In this document: piece by piece, positions 42,732 through 53,136 of the stretch | Numbering within the stretch: the stretch's first letter is position 1 | Layout of the letters: the number at the start of each line of letters is the position of its first letter | From: Caecitellus pseudoparvulus | Taxonomy: Eukaryota; Bigyra: Bicosoecida | Assembly: GCA_965644315.1 (NCBI GenBank) | Contig: CBFFRQ010000088.1 | Coordinates: 124,001 to 188,000, forward strand | Length of the DNA: 64,000 nt | Direction of reading: 5' to 3' | Program-made: the position numbers and the translations under genes | Notes under the pieces: generated by a model | Seen by the model: only the letters and a program-made list of their open reading frames with translations | Told to the model about the DNA's origin: nothing | Database searches by the model: none

Positions 42732-45700
42732 ATGTCATCGAAGGTCCCTGAGCGATGGGAGCCGCTCAAGCCCAGCGGGGGCCGCAGTCGCACGCGACAG
42801 TCGGCCGGGCAGCCAGTGAAGGCGCCTGCGCCGCCACGCGCAAAGCCAGGCATTGACCTGGCCAACGCCAGTCTGCGCAGGGGTCGAGCGTTACTTGGGC
42901 CGGCTGCCACGGGACCGTCACCAAATGTGCGGCACAGGCAGCGGCATGTTGGGGCCGAGGTGCCTCCACTGCTGGAAACGGCTTCCTCTGCGGCGAGCGA
43001 GCAGCGGGGCGTCCACAGGCCACAGGCGCCAGAGGGCGCCCACGAAAGCAAAGACACATATACCCTGGGCAACGTCACGTCCGTTTCGAGTGTGCATTGG
43101 GGTGAGGGCGTGCGAGGGGGCGAGGAGGCGTCGGGCAGCAGTTTGGGCCGGTCTGCCTCCAGCCAGCGCAGCGCGCTGCTGCAGCCCAAGGAGCGCCAGG
43201 GCATGTCGCGGGAGGACCGCGTGGCTAGCATTTCAGCAGTGGGCATGCCGTATGTGCCCTGGTCCATCAGCCGGGCCAAGGCGGTGTGGAGTCCCCCCGC
43301 CTCCCCCACGGCAGGCGACGTTGGCGCCTATGTGCAGCAGTCGCACAAAGGGCGCCGTCGGCCGGCACAGGAGACGTCAGGGAAAGGCTTCCGGCCTCTG
43401 GACACCGGCGCAGGCGTGTTGTTGCACAAGGCCGGCGTGCAGGTGGGGGAGTTGCAGGTGTTGGCGGGGGGGGAGGCGCCGGTGTCCGCAGCGCCACCAC
43501 CGACGTCGTTTGAGGAGGAGCAAGGCGACAGCGTCGCGTCGTACCACGTCAGGCGGGCGCGGAGACTGGCGCGGCAGCAGGCCCGTGTGGCGGATGCGGT
43601 GGCGGGGACGTGGTCGGGGCCCAGCACGCTGCTGCAACGACTGACGCCCAGCCACATCGCCGCCATCGCCCGGGGCGAGGCGGGCGACGTCACGACGCAG
43701 GCCTCCAAGGTCTTCGCGTGGGACGGACGGCAGGCCGGGCACAGCGTGCTGCTGCCGTCTGCCGGCGGCAGCAGCGCCGTCACCATCGACGTGGACGCCT
43801 TCTTGTCCCAGTTCGTGGCGGAGGCGGGCGCATTCAAGTCCTCCTCCCTGTTCTCCGAGAGCAAGCTGCTGGAGGCGCTGACCATGTCAGCACACGTGAT
43901 GCGGGACCCGCCTAGCATGGCCGCGGGGCGTGTGCCGGACCTGACCCGGGCGGAGGTGGAGGCGGAGCTGGGCGCTGCGGCGGACCTCGCCCCCCTCATG
44001 CAGGTACGGCGGGCGTGGGCAGGCGCGGCGCTGGCGGCGACTGCGGCGGCCCAGGATGCCACCAGCTCCGAGTGGGGCAGTGGGGCGGAGCCGCCCCCTC
44101 CCAGCGAGTTCGTCACGGCCCTGAGCATGGTGGTGATGGAGGGGCTGGCGGCTGGGCTGGACCCGTTCACGGAGGTGCTGGCGCTGTGCCTGCAGCAGGT
44201 GGGTGCGGGCCTGTACCATGAGCTGGAAGGCGTGGACGTGCCAGCCGTGACGTCCCAGCGCCTGCTGCTGCGCGATGTAGCCCACGCCCTGCCTGGGGCG
44301 GGCGGCACAGCAAGCACGCCGGAGTTGCTGTCCCTGCAAGCCGCCACGGCGCTGGGTGAGGGCGCGCGGCAGCCGCTGGCGTCCCTGCTGAACCCCGCCG
44401 ACCCAGCAGCGCGCCGGCGGTTCTTCCTCATGACGCCCTTCTTCTCCCTCTCTCGCTCCCTGTACATCGACCTACACAGCCTGCTGCGGCGGGGCCACGC
44501 CACGGACGTGCAGCGGCGGCAGATCGCAGAGGAGGTGTCGCGCCGGCGGTCCCTGTTCAACTCCACCCTCAAGCACTGGCAGTACGGCATCCTGTCCACG
44601 TGCTTCCGGTCCTGGCAGCTGTTCGTGCGGCGGCAGAAGGTGCAGGCGCCTCGCGCTCGGCGCTTCCTGCGCCACACCTTTTCGGCCCCCGTGCAGATCC
44701 GGAGGTACTTCTTCAACCGCTGGGCGGCCTGGCTGTTCCGGCGGCGCAAGGAGGGTCTGCAAGAGGGCGTGGACGCGGCGCGGGACAGTCTGGACAGCCT
44801 CTCCGCCGACTGTGCCCAGCTGGGCGACCAGGCCTCGGAGCTGGAGCGGGAGGTGTCTAAACTGCAGCGCCTGAGGGAGTACGAGCGTGTGTCTGCCGGG
44901 TACAGCCACGGCGCCGTGTCGTCCCTGCTCACTGTGCTGAAGAGCGACAACCTGGCGTCGGCGCGGGCAGAGGCGGTGGGCATGGCGAGCCTCGCCCAGG
45001 CAGTGGTGGGTGTCAGCTCCGCCTGGATGCACGGCGTCCTGCGTGGCGACTGCCCCGACATGGGCGCTTCCGACGAAGCCTGGGCTGGCGGGGAGCTCCC
45101 CCCTTCTGCCGCAGTGGAGGGCAGCATGGCCAGCCGAGGCGCCCCCCGTGGCGGCGTCCTGCCGTCTCCCACGTCGTCCCAGCCCCCGCCTTCTCCCGCC
45201 GGCTCCACGCGCAGTGCCGGGTCTCCCCGTGCTTCCCCGTCGGGACTCAGTTCGGGCTCCGCCCTGGAGTGGGCACCGACTGTGCACCTGCCGTGGAAAC
45301 GCCGCGGCACCAGACCCCAAGGCCAGCGCCCCCCCCTGCAGTCAGACGGCATTCGCACGGCGGCTGGGAACCTGGTGCAAGGCGGCGTGGCCCGGGAGGA
45401 GGCGGCAGATGCGGAGGACTGGGTGGATGCGGCGGGCGCCATGGGCACGCCGCTGGATGTGGGCAGCCTCTGTGACCAGGTGGCGTACGCAGCACGGTGC
45501 TTGGGGCCGGGGTGGATCGCCACACCAGGCGCCGATGCACTTGCCCAGGCACCTTCCCTCGTCACCACCACTGCGCACGGTATTCGTGCGTACGACGTGG
45601 ACGCTGAGCTGGGCTCCACGCCAGTGCCCGCTGGCGAGGCAGGTGCCCTTGCCGCTGCGGCAGAGGAAGAGGAGGAGGGCGGCAAGGAGGGTGACGGGCG

Positions 45701-48700
45701 CATCCCCTTGCACGAAGACCCACTGTACCCACTATCCCTGGGGGGCCTGACCGTGCCGCCGCCCCCCCTGCGGGACTACGCGTCACTGGGCAGTGTGCGC
45801 CTGGCCCTCGGTGATGTCCTCACGGGGGGCCGTGGCGTGGACATGACCCCCTTTGGGACTGACATCTCAGCCCGAGGCCGGGCTGCACGGGCGGCTGGCG
45901 CAGCCAACAAACCGCCCCTCCTCGCAGCTGCCTTGGCTGACGTCTTGTCCCAGTCAGGCGCCGCTGGGCCCGCCAAGCCGGGTGCTCTGCTGGCCAACGC
46001 CAGCACCTCCTCCCTGTCTGGGGCCAAGTCTGCCAAGGCGGCTGCGGCGGCACAGAAGCGCCTCTTCGACCGGGGCTTGGCGCAGCTGCTGGGGTCCACC
46101 ACGACCCCTGTCCCCATTGCAGACGCGTGGGGCCCAGACGCGGGCTTTGGCATGGCCGCCATGCGGGCCTGGCGGCTGCCTCCCCAGGTGGCGCTGCCCC
46201 AGCCAGTTCACATGCTGGGCGCTGGACCCGCACCCCACCTGGCCATGGCCCACGACCCTGGCGCGGGGCGCCCCGAAGCGCGCTGGATGAGCGTCTTTTC
46301 TCACCGTGTGGCGCAGTGGGCGGCAGGGCAGGGCGGGCCGGGGCTCTCCGAATCGCCCTCTGCCGCGACGTCGCTGGTCGGCTCGGTTTCCACGCCTGTC
46401 GGCTCTGAGCACACCGCTTCCCACGGACGCCTGCGCACCAGCAGCGCGGCATCCCTGCCCCCACCGGGCCCCCTTGCCGCCTGCACGCTGGCGCTGTACC
46501 CGCCCGCCATACGGACACACATCCTGGGCAGCGCGCCCTTTGGCATGCCTGGGAGCCAGCTCAAGTCGCCCCTGGACATGGGTTCCCTTGTGGCCGCTGC
46601 AGCATCACTGAGCGTGCCGGATGCGCCCTCTGGCACCACGTCCGTGTCTGACCTCTTCGCCTCCAAGCACCTGCGCCAGCAGAGCAGCGGAGGTGGCTCC
46701 CCGCCTCAGCGGCCACGGGCAGGGCTGAGTCCTGCTCGGGGTGAAGGTGGGCGCCCTCCTCCCCTCCGCATCTCCTCGCCGACGCCGGGGTCCACCTTGC
46801 CAGGCGCAGTCAGCAGCCCGGCACCCCATGGCCAGCCTGCGCCGAGCACAATGGCCAGTGGTGTGGCAGCGCTATCCACGCTGCCGGCTCTGGGGGGCGG
46901 CGTCCTGTGTGGTAGCGTGGTGCACCCTGCCAGCCCGCCACTGCCAGGAGCATGGATGCGCGGGCACCACAGCCGCCACGCCGTGCTGCGGCAGTCCTCT
47001 GCACGGTTCGTGGCCCAGTTCTTGAACATGGCCAGTCTCCGTGTGCTGCCCATGGCGTATGCGGGGCGCATCCTCTCCCGGCGCACTGTGCGGCGGCGGG
47101 ACCCCGCTCAGGCTCTGGACCAGCCCAAGGCGCACGTGCAGGGGTGGACGGGCTCCCCGCTGGCCCAGCTGCGGTGGTTCCTGGCCCACGCAGGGGACGT
47201 CCCCCGCACCCACGGGCAAATGGACCTGGTGCCCACCCTGGCACTGCTGCAGACCCAGCTGAGCGGACTGGCCACCCTGTCTGGCGTCCTGCCCGATCCG
47301 ACCGAGCACCTGGCAAGCCTGCTGGTGGCAGGTGCGACGCCGTCCAGCGTGGCAGCCGACGCGAAGGGAGGCGTGGGCCTCGCCGTGCTGGGCCTGCTGG
47401 GGGAGCTGTGGGCTGCGTCGCACGAGGCAGTGGACCCTGTCCTGCTGTCCAGCACTGCTGTGCGGGCACACCTGCACTCGGGGGGCACTGCTCCGCCCTG
47501 GGCCCCTGGCGTGCTGCGAGTGCCGTCCAAGGCAGCCGCCGAGCATGATCCCACGTCCGCTGCGCTGGCGCTGGGGTACAAACACGGGCGGCACATCATG
47601 CGTGGGTTGCTGGATGTGCCGGCGGGAGATGCGCAGGTGGGTGATGCGGCGCGTGACGCAACGGGCAGCTCGCTGCCTGCGACCTCGTCTGCGACCGGCA
47701 TTGCAGACGAAGTGCCGCGTAGGGATACGTCTGTAGCAAGCGAGGGGTCGTCAGCTGACGCCCCTGTCGCCGGCTCCTTCGTCCCAGCGGCGCTGGAGCG
47801 GTGGCTGACGCTGTGCCACTCCTTCCTCGGGCCCCGCCTGCCAGAGGACCTGGTGTCCCGGGCCACAGAGGTGGGGCGGGTCCCCTCCTCGTACAGCGCA
47901 GGTGGCGCCGCCGCCAAGTCCGTCGCAGCTGAGCGTCGTGCCAAGGCAGCCCTGGCAGGCGGCAGCGCACCCACCGACCCTCCCGCAGGCGCGGTGGGCG
48001 TGTCGGACGCGGGCCTCCTGGAATGGGCGGCGGGGTCCCTTGCTGCCCTGCAGGCCGGTGCGCTGGGCATCCAGGACCCACACCCACCCCTCCAAGTGCT
48101 GGGGCCATTTGCCGCTGCTGGATGGGACGGCACACAGGAGGCACGTCTGCGAGCGGCACTGGCTTCAGCGGCAGGCACGGCTCGGGGTGGCGCGCCGCCT
48201 GCGCTGCGTGACGCTGTGGCTGATCCCCTGGACGCCGGCGCCGCCCTGGTGGCTCTGCGGGCCAGCGCGCCACTGCGCATCGCCGTGGCGTCCACAGCGC
48301 TGTTCAGCGCCATGCCGGCGCCAGGCGCCACGACGCGGGGCCTGCCGGGTCGCAAGACGCGGTACAAGTTCGCAGCGGCTGCGGCAGCTGCCGCTCTGAG
48401 CGTCGTGTTGAGCCAGCGGGGGGCGGATCAGGTGGGGCCCGGACAGAGCGCTGCGCCAACGTCCACGCCCCCAGGCACAGGGCCAGGGGGATTGCGTGTG
48501 GACACCCGACCCGCATCGGAAGTGGCAGCGGAGGAGCTGTCCAAGTCTGCGTCAGTGGCGTCTTTTGCGGGTGGATCAAGTGGGGAGGTGCATGACCTGG
48601 ACGGTGAGGGTGGGACTGAGGAAGAGGAAGAGGAGGAGGAGGAGGTTGTGGGGGATGTCGGGTCTGGGCCGGTGGCAGGGCCCTCCTTCCTCATGCTGCC

Positions 48701-51700
48701 CGACGGCGTCGCAGATGGAGGCGCCTGCGTCGCGACGGGCCCTGACTTTGGCCTGGCCTCTGCCTCGCGAGAGATGGCAGGGATCGTGGGGTGGCCGCTG
48801 CGCACCCTGGTGGCCGCCGTGAGTCCACGCCCAGTGGCACATGGGCGGGCGGAGCGCCGGGCCCTGTGGCGCCTGCTGCAGGCCTGGGCGTGGGTGCGGG
48901 TGTCAGACACACTGTTGAGCGCGGCAGATGCGCAGCGTGCCGCCCTCGGCTACGCCACCTCCATCCAGCTGTCCATGGACACGGTGGGGGAGGGGGACGG
49001 CCCAGCATCCACTGCCCGCATTCCGTTGGGTCCACTGGGTGGGCCCATGTGTTCCGCTGCACAGCTGCTGGGCGCCTTACAAGATGGTGTGGCGGCTGTG
49101 TTTGGGGAGGGCATCAGTGCGCCAACTGCGCAAGGCGCCGAGGGGGGGGGCAGCTGGATGGACTCGGCCCGATCCCGGCAGAGCATCCTGGTGGCCCTCG
49201 CATCCGCCCTGCGCCCCGAGAGCGCCGCTGACGCCCAGGCCGCCGCGAACTCGGCTCGCTTTTCTGCCTTCCTGGGTGAGGAGGGCGAGGGCAAGACCAG
49301 CTCTGCAGGGGCATCTCCCCGAAGCGGCCGCAGTGCCCGAACGCCACGCCATGTGCGCACGCCCTCTTCCCATCGCGCTGGAGCGACGCATGCGCGGACA
49401 CCCTCCCGTGCGCGTCTGGCAGCTGGTGGCGCGCTGGCCATGGGGGCTGGGCGCCGAGCTGGAGGAGAGGAAGGCAGTGAGCCCAGCGTGGTGGGCACGC
49501 CAGGATTCTCTGGGGCGGTGGGCGTGGAGGGGGGCGGTGGGGAGGGCGCCGGCGCTGTGTCGCCCGCCGTCTCTCCTCGAGTCGGCTCGGTGCAGGTGTC
49601 GGGCCTGTCCCGTCTGGACCGGCGTATTACGCCCGCTTCAGCGCTGCGCGCGACGCTGACGCTGGCCGAGGCCGCCTTCCTGCTGCCCAACAATCTGGCC
49701 CCTGCAGACGTGCACCGGAAGCTGCTGGGCGAGGCGAGTGGCGGGGCGGCTGAGGGCGAGGGCCTGGTGCTGCCTTGCAAAGGCGCCATGCCGCCCCTGC
49801 CCAGCGGCGCAGTGGTCAACGCCACGCTCATCACGCCGGCACTGAGTGCCGCCATCTCCAAGTCCGGCGGGCGTGGTGCGGCGGATGCGGGCGGCACGGG
49901 GCGCTCTAGCACCGTGCGGGCACCTCCTCGCCTGCAGGTGGCGGCCAGCGCCTTGCAAGGACCAGCGGGTGTGGCTGGCGCTGAGGTCAGCGACGACCTG
50001 CCCCTGGCAGAGCTCCCCGCAGAGGCGTCCTTCCCCACCATGCTGCTGGCCACCGAGCACGTGCGAGGCGAGGCAGAGGCCAGCCAGTTCACGTACCACT
50101 CCGCTGTGGACCAGGTGCAGGAGGATGTGTGGGCGCGGCTGGCAGTGGAGGCCAGCGCTGCAGAGCTGGGGACACGGGTGGCCGCCTCCCGCAAGCAACG
50201 CCGCGCCTTCAGTCTGGGCCGTGGGGCGGCGGCGTTGGCCCAGCACGCAGCAAGTGGCGGACCAGCGCCACCTGCCCCCTCCTCTCGCGGACTGTCCAGC
50301 AAGGACTACTTGTTCGGGTGTCCAGCCCCCACCCTGGACCTGTCCGAGGAAGCGGCAGCAGCTCTCGGCGCCAGCCACGGCGCCAGCGCGGGGTTCAGCC
50401 TGCGTGTCTTTTCCGGTGTGCGTCGCAGCCGCGTGGAGGATTTGCTGGCCGAGTTCACGGCGCGGACGCTGCATGCGGAGCGCCTGACGGGGCACGGCGG
50501 CGTGGCAGAGGTGCTGCTGCCGCCCCTGGCGCTGAACACCAGTGGAGCAGGCGGCAGCGGCAGTGGGGGCGGTGGGGATGCGGGTGGACGACGACGTGGT
50601 CTGAGCGTGGCGTCTGGCGCCGCTGCGCGGGGGGCTGGGCAGGGCAGTGTTGCGTCCCTGCCGGCGTCACCCCCCCCTCGAGGCAGCTCGCCATCCCTGC
50701 CTGGTCTGACGGGCCCTGCTCTGGTCATTCCCCGCCCAGACGCGCGAGCACTGAGCATCGCCAAGCCATTCGTGGCGTCCATGGGCCATGAGCTGGAGGC
50801 TGTGAACGGCGTCCTGCACTCGTACGCTGCCGTGCTGCGAGGCGTGTACCGCCTGTACTCCGACTCGTCAGCCGGGGCGCTCATGACGGAGGCAGAGTTC
50901 ATGCTGTTTGCACGCGAGGCGGAGCTGGTGGCAGAGGGGGGGGACGACGGTGGTGGGGAGCAAGAGGAGTGGGAGGGGCCGGCGCCCCGACCCCTTTCTC
51001 GCCGTGAGGTGCACCACATCTTCACCACGGTGAACCGGGAGGAGACACGGGTACCCGGCGGCGGCCTGGAGCAGTTCGCACCGTCAGTGGAGGAGGCGTC
51101 CCCGCGTTCAGCCCACAGTGGCGCACCGTCCCCCCTCCCACGGGGAGACGTGGCGTCTCCCGCCCCCCAGGCCAGTCTCACGCCCATGCCGGAGGACGAC
51201 AGCAGCGATAGCGAAGAGGGGGGTGAGGACGATGAGGCCCCGCCTCCCTCCCCTGCTGGCGAGGACAGCTCAGACACCGAGTTTGACGGGGAGGTGGATG
51301 GTGAGAACCCCCTGGACGAGCTGACGCCAGCGGAGTTCGTGGAGGCCATCCTGCGCCTGGCAGCAGCGCGGTACGCCCGCCTCACCTCGGGCCTCGCCGC
51401 GTTCCACACGGCAGCGGCGAAGCAGGCAGCGGCACAACAGGCCAGTCTGGCTGACTTGCTGGCGCCGGGCAGCACCAGCGGCTCCAGCAGCAAGCGCAGG
51501 CTCAGCGGCGGCAGCGCCTCTCTGCCCCTGGAGCCAGCCCTGCCCCCCACCAGCCTGTACTCCACCGCAGAGGGCGCCCCGCCGCCTCCAGTGCGGGAGG
51601 TGTCCTTCCCTGGGCCCCGCTCCAGCAGTGGCCGCCGTCGGAGCATGGTGGCAGCAGTGGCGGGCGGAGAAGGCACGCCCCGCGGCAGCGTCGCGTCACG

Positions 51701-52613
51701 AGACATGCTGCTGAGCATGTCGGGGCGCGGCGCCCTGCCTGCTGTGGAGGAGGATGGGGACGAGGGGGGGGGCGTGGAGCCCATGCCTGCCCCGCCCTCC
51801 CCCACACGACGGGGCCGCCGGTCGTCCCTGGCCCTGCCCAGGTCGCGCTCGCCGACGCGAGACATGTCCGAGCGCTCCTCCATGTCCGGCCTTGACGCAG
51901 CGCCGGCACTGCTCCGCACAGCGTCCGGGCAGTTGGTGGGCCCTGCCAACATGATGGAGGCGCCCCCCTCCTTGGCCCGCTGCCTGGTGTGGGTGCTGGA
52001 GCAGCACGTCATCCCCAACTGCGGAGCTGGATCGCCACACCCCTTCCGCGGACAGCTGGCGCGCCCCTCCTTCCGGCAAGTGTTCGTGCGGCACAGGCAC
52101 ACCACCGTGGCCATCTTCCGCTTCTACTGCGGCCTGCAGCGCAAAGACCACGACCGGGCGCTGGCCCGATGGCGAGCGTGGGCGCTGGCCAAGTCCCAAG
52201 CAGCCTTTGTGCCGCAAGGCCCACAAGGGGGAGACGCGGCAGCTTCCGATGGGAAGGAGGCCGCTGAAGATGCTGAGCCGGCACCGCCCATGGTGGGCAC
52301 GCCACCACCAGAAGACGCCTGGGTGTCCAAGACATTCCTGCGCTTCCTGCGGGACTACGGACTGGTGGGAGCGCGCCTGAGGGAGGGAGATGCGAAGCGC
52401 CTGTTCGCCAACGTCCAGGACAGCGAGCGTGGCATGGACGACGACACGGAGCTGATTTTCTCTGAGTTCGAAGAGGCGCTCGCCGCCATGACTGCGCACT
52501 GGCTGCGAGATCCCTTCGTGCCCCTGCACCGGCGCCTGGACCGCTTCATCGGCACTCGACTGGCTGGCCGACCCCTCGGCGGGGAAAGTGCTGACGAGAA
52601 AGTGGCTGTGTAG
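42732..52613 (+). CDS. Giant intronless low-complexity protein with Trp-rich helical repeats and RSPH10B-like module
   Basis: 3,293 residues in one uninterrupted exon. The start is the ATG at 42732 (MSSKVPERWEPL); the frame is open 45 bases further up but only from a TTG. Most of the chain is Ala/Gly/Pro/Ser-rich and probably disordered. Ordered islands are: about 350-640, helical; about 610-680, tryptophan-bearing helices (TLKHWQYGILSTCFRSWQLF and YFFNRWAAWLFRRRKEG) resembling SFI1/IQ-type centrin-binding repeats, followed by a coiled coil; about 2690-2890, a helical module (GVLHSYAAVLRGVYRLYSDS; EFMLFAREAELV; LTPAEFVEAILRLAAARYA) resembling the C-terminal part of RSPH10B; and about 3085-3275 (HTTVAIFRFYCGLQ, TFLRFLRDYGLVGARLREGD, EFEEALAAMTAHW), a second copy-like module. 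Acidic runs occur near 48615-48650 and 51195-51300. No catalytic motif. A ciliary or centrosomal scaffold role is inference from the modules and the neighbour RSPH10B. Confidence 0.72.
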   Translation: MSSKVPERWEPLKPSGGRSRTRQSAGQPVKAPAPPRAKPGIDLANASLRRGRALLGPAATGPSPNVRHRQRHVGAEVPPLLETASSAASEQRGVHRPQAPEGAHESKDTYTLGNVTSVSSVHWGEGVRGGEEASGSSLGRSASSQRSALLQPKERQGMSREDRVASISAVGMPYVPWSISRAKAVWSPPASPTAGDVGAYVQQSHKGRRRPAQETSGKGFRPLDTGAGVLLHKAGVQVGELQVLAGGEAPVSAAPPPTSFEEEQGDSVASYHVRRARRLARQQARVADAVAGTWSGPSTLLQRLTPSHIAAIARGEAGDVTTQASKVFAWDGRQAGHSVLLPSAGGSSAVTIDVDAFLSQFVAEAGAFKSSSLFSESKLLEALTMSAHVMRDPPSMAAGRVPDLTRAEVEAELGAAADLAPLMQVRRAWAGAALAATAAAQDATSSEWGSGAEPPPPSEFVTALSMVVMEGLAAGLDPFTEVLALCLQQVGAGLYHELEGVDVPAVTSQRLLLRDVAHALPGAGGTASTPELLSLQAATALGEGARQPLASLLNPADPAARRRFFLMTPFFSLSRSLYIDLHSLLRRGHATDVQRRQIAEEVSRRRSLFNSTLKHWQYGILSTCFRSWQLFVRRQKVQAPRARRFLRHTFSAPVQIRRYFFNRWAAWLFRRRKEGLQEGVDAARDSLDSLSADCAQLGDQASELEREVSKLQRLREYERVSAGYSHGAVSSLLTVLKSDNLASARAEAVGMASLAQAVVGVSSAWMHGVLRGDCPDMGASDEAWAGGELPPSAAVEGSMASRGAPRGGVLPSPTSSQPPPSPAGSTRSAGSPRASPSGLSSGSALEWAPTVHLPWKRRGTRPQGQRPPLQSDGIRTAAGNLVQGGVAREEAADAEDWVDAAGAMGTPLDVGSLCDQVAYAARCLGPGWIATPGADALAQAPSLVTTTAHGIRAYDVDAELGSTPVPAGEAGALAAAAEEEEEGGKEGDGRIPLHEDPLYPLSLGGLTVPPPPLRDYASLGSVRLALGDVLTGGRGVDMTPFGTDISARGRAARAAGAANKPPLLAAALADVLSQSGAAGPAKPGALLANASTSSLSGAKSAKAAAAAQKRLFDRGLAQLLGSTTTPVPIADAWGPDAGFGMAAMRAWRLPPQVALPQPVHMLGAGPAPHLAMAHDPGAGRPEARWMSVFSHRVAQWAAGQGGPGLSESPSAATSLVGSVSTPVGSEHTASHGRLRTSSAASLPPPGPLAACTLALYPPAIRTHILGSAPFGMPGSQLKSPLDMGSLVAAAASLSVPDAPSGTTSVSDLFASKHLRQQSSGGGSPPQRPRAGLSPARGEGGRPPPLRISSPTPGSTLPGAVSSPAPHGQPAPSTMASGVAALSTLPALGGGVLCGSVVHPASPPLPGAWMRGHHSRHAVLRQSSARFVAQFLNMASLRVLPMAYAGRILSRRTVRRRDPAQALDQPKAHVQGWTGSPLAQLRWFLAHAGDVPRTHGQMDLVPTLALLQTQLSGLATLSGVLPDPTEHLASLLVAGATPSSVAADAKGGVGLAVLGLLGELWAASHEAVDPVLLSSTAVRAHLHSGGTAPPWAPGVLRVPSKAAAEHDPTSAALALGYKHGRHIMRGLLDVPAGDAQVGDAARDATGSSLPATSSATGIADEVPRRDTSVASEGSSADAPVAGSFVPAALERWLTLCHSFLGPRLPEDLVSRATEVGRVPSSYSAGGAAAKSVAAERRAKAALAGGSAPTDPPAGAVGVSDAGLLEWAAGSLAALQAGALGIQDPHPPLQVLGPFAAAGWDGTQEARLRAALASAAGTARGGAPPALRDAVADPLDAGAALVALRASAPLRIAVASTALFSAMPAPGATTRGLPGRKTRYKFAAAAAAAALSVVLSQRGADQVGPGQSAAPTSTPPGTGPGGLRVDTRPASEVAAEELSKSASVASFAGGSSGEVHDLDGEGGTEEEEEEEEEVVGDVGSGPVAGPSFLMLPDGVADGGACVATGPDFGLASASREMAGIVGWPLRTLVAAVSPRPVAHGRAERRALWRLLQAWAWVRVSDTLLSAADAQRAALGYATSIQLSMDTVGEGDGPASTARIPLGPLGGPMCSAAQLLGALQDGVAAVFGEGISAPTAQGAEGGGSWMDSARSRQSILVALASALRPESAADAQAAANSARFSAFLGEEGEGKTSSAGASPRSGRSARTPRHVRTPSSHRAGATHARTPSRARLAAGGALAMGAGRRAGGEEGSEPSVVGTPGFSGAVGVEGGGGEGAGAVSPAVSPRVGSVQVSGLSRLDRRITPASALRATLTLAEAAFLLPNNLAPADVHRKLLGEASGGAAEGEGLVLPCKGAMPPLPSGAVVNATLITPALSAAISKSGGRGAADAGGTGRSSTVRAPPRLQVAASALQGPAGVAGAEVSDDLPLAELPAEASFPTMLLATEHVRGEAEASQFTYHSAVDQVQEDVWARLAVEASAAELGTRVAASRKQRRAFSLGRGAAALAQHAASGGPAPPAPSSRGLSSKDYLFGCPAPTLDLSEEAAAALGASHGASAGFSLRVFSGVRRSRVEDLLAEFTARTLHAERLTGHGGVAEVLLPPLALNTSGAGGSGSGGGGDAGGRRRGLSVASGAAARGAGQGSVASLPASPPPRGSSPSLPGLTGPALVIPRPDARALSIAKPFVASMGHELEAVNGVLHSYAAVLRGVYRLYSDSSAGALMTEAEFMLFAREAELVAEGGDDGGGEQEEWEGPAPRPLSRREVHHIFTTVNREETRVPGGGLEQFAPSVEEASPRSAHSGAPSPLPRGDVASPAPQASLTPMPEDDSSDSEEGGEDDEAPPPSPAGEDSSDTEFDGEVDGENPLDELTPAEFVEAILRLAAARYARLTSGLAAFHTAAAKQAAAQQASLADLLAPGSTSGSSSKRRLSGGSASLPLEPALPPTSLYSTAEGAPPPPVREVSFPGPRSSSGRRRSMVAAVAGGEGTPRGSVASRDMLLSMSGRGALPAVEEDGDEGGGVEPMPAPPSPTRRGRRSSLALPRSRSPTRDMSERSSMSGLDAAPALLRTASGQLVGPANMMEAPPSLARCLVWVLEQHVIPNCGAGSPHPFRGQLARPSFRQVFVRHRHTTVAIFRFYCGLQRKDHDRALARWRAWALAKSQAAFVPQGPQGGDAAASDGKEAAEDAEPAPPMVGTPPPEDAWVSKTFLRFLRDYGLVGARLREGDAKRLFANVQDSERGMDDDTELIFSEFEEALAAMTAHWLRDPFVPLHRRLDRFIGTRLAGRPLGGESADEKVAV

Positions 52614-53136
52614 CTGGGGGGGGGGGGGGGCATTGAGGCGGAGGGGGGGCGTGGTCGAGAAAGCTGGTTCAACTGTCAATGCAACCAAACACCCAACCTT
52701 CGACTCCTGTTGAGTTTTGCATTCATATGGGAACTTGCATAGAGGGAGACGCACGTGGTTAGGGGCACTCAGTTTTGCGCTGGCTGTCCGAATCTGTGCT
52801 TAAATGCTGTCCTTTTGCCTCATGTGCCCATGTGCTCCATCTCACCAATTCACACGCGGAGGCTTGTTGCTCAGCACACTTTCACATGCATATCCTGATC
52901 AAGCGCTGCGGACGCCGCAGCCGCACTGTGCGTTCCTCCCCTCAAATCCACTCCCCACCACCACCAGCCCCCTCACAGACTTGAACGTTGTAGCCATCCC
53001 TGCGCTTTCCCTAGCCCCTTTTCGTGTCTCAGGGCTGCGCTCCAACTGCTCGCGGCAGAGAGTGGCTTGGTCAGCAGGCTGCACCACGCCTGGCTGGCAT
53101 TTGTCGTTGGCGCTCTTCCCAGCAGCAGCGAATAGG
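52614..53136. other. Intergenic region between giant gene and MRH-protein gene
   Basis: 523 bp between tandem genes on the plus strand. It begins with a homopolymer G run and then becomes less GC-rich around 52675-52760. It should hold the 3' end of the giant gene and the promoter of the next. No coding potential or RNA gene is seen. Confidence 0.4.
52616..52630. repeat. Poly-G tract (15 G)
   Basis: Fifteen consecutive G on the plus strand, three bases after the stop codon of the giant gene. A second G-run (seven) follows at about 52643. Such tracts can form G-quadruplexes and are prone to length error in assembly. Confidence 0.85.

Noticed and set aside
43328-45703. 791-codon open frame antisense to the giant gene
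   Set aside because: Ser/Arg/Pro/Ala composition typical of the reverse frame of GC-rich coding DNA; no domain; the plus-strand frame is open for 9.9 kb.
50306-52114. 602-codon open frame antisense to the end of the giant gene
   Set aside because: No motif; composition is that of a shadow frame.
52616-52630. Telomere or satellite repeat
   Set aside because: A simple homopolymer, with no unit repeated nearby.
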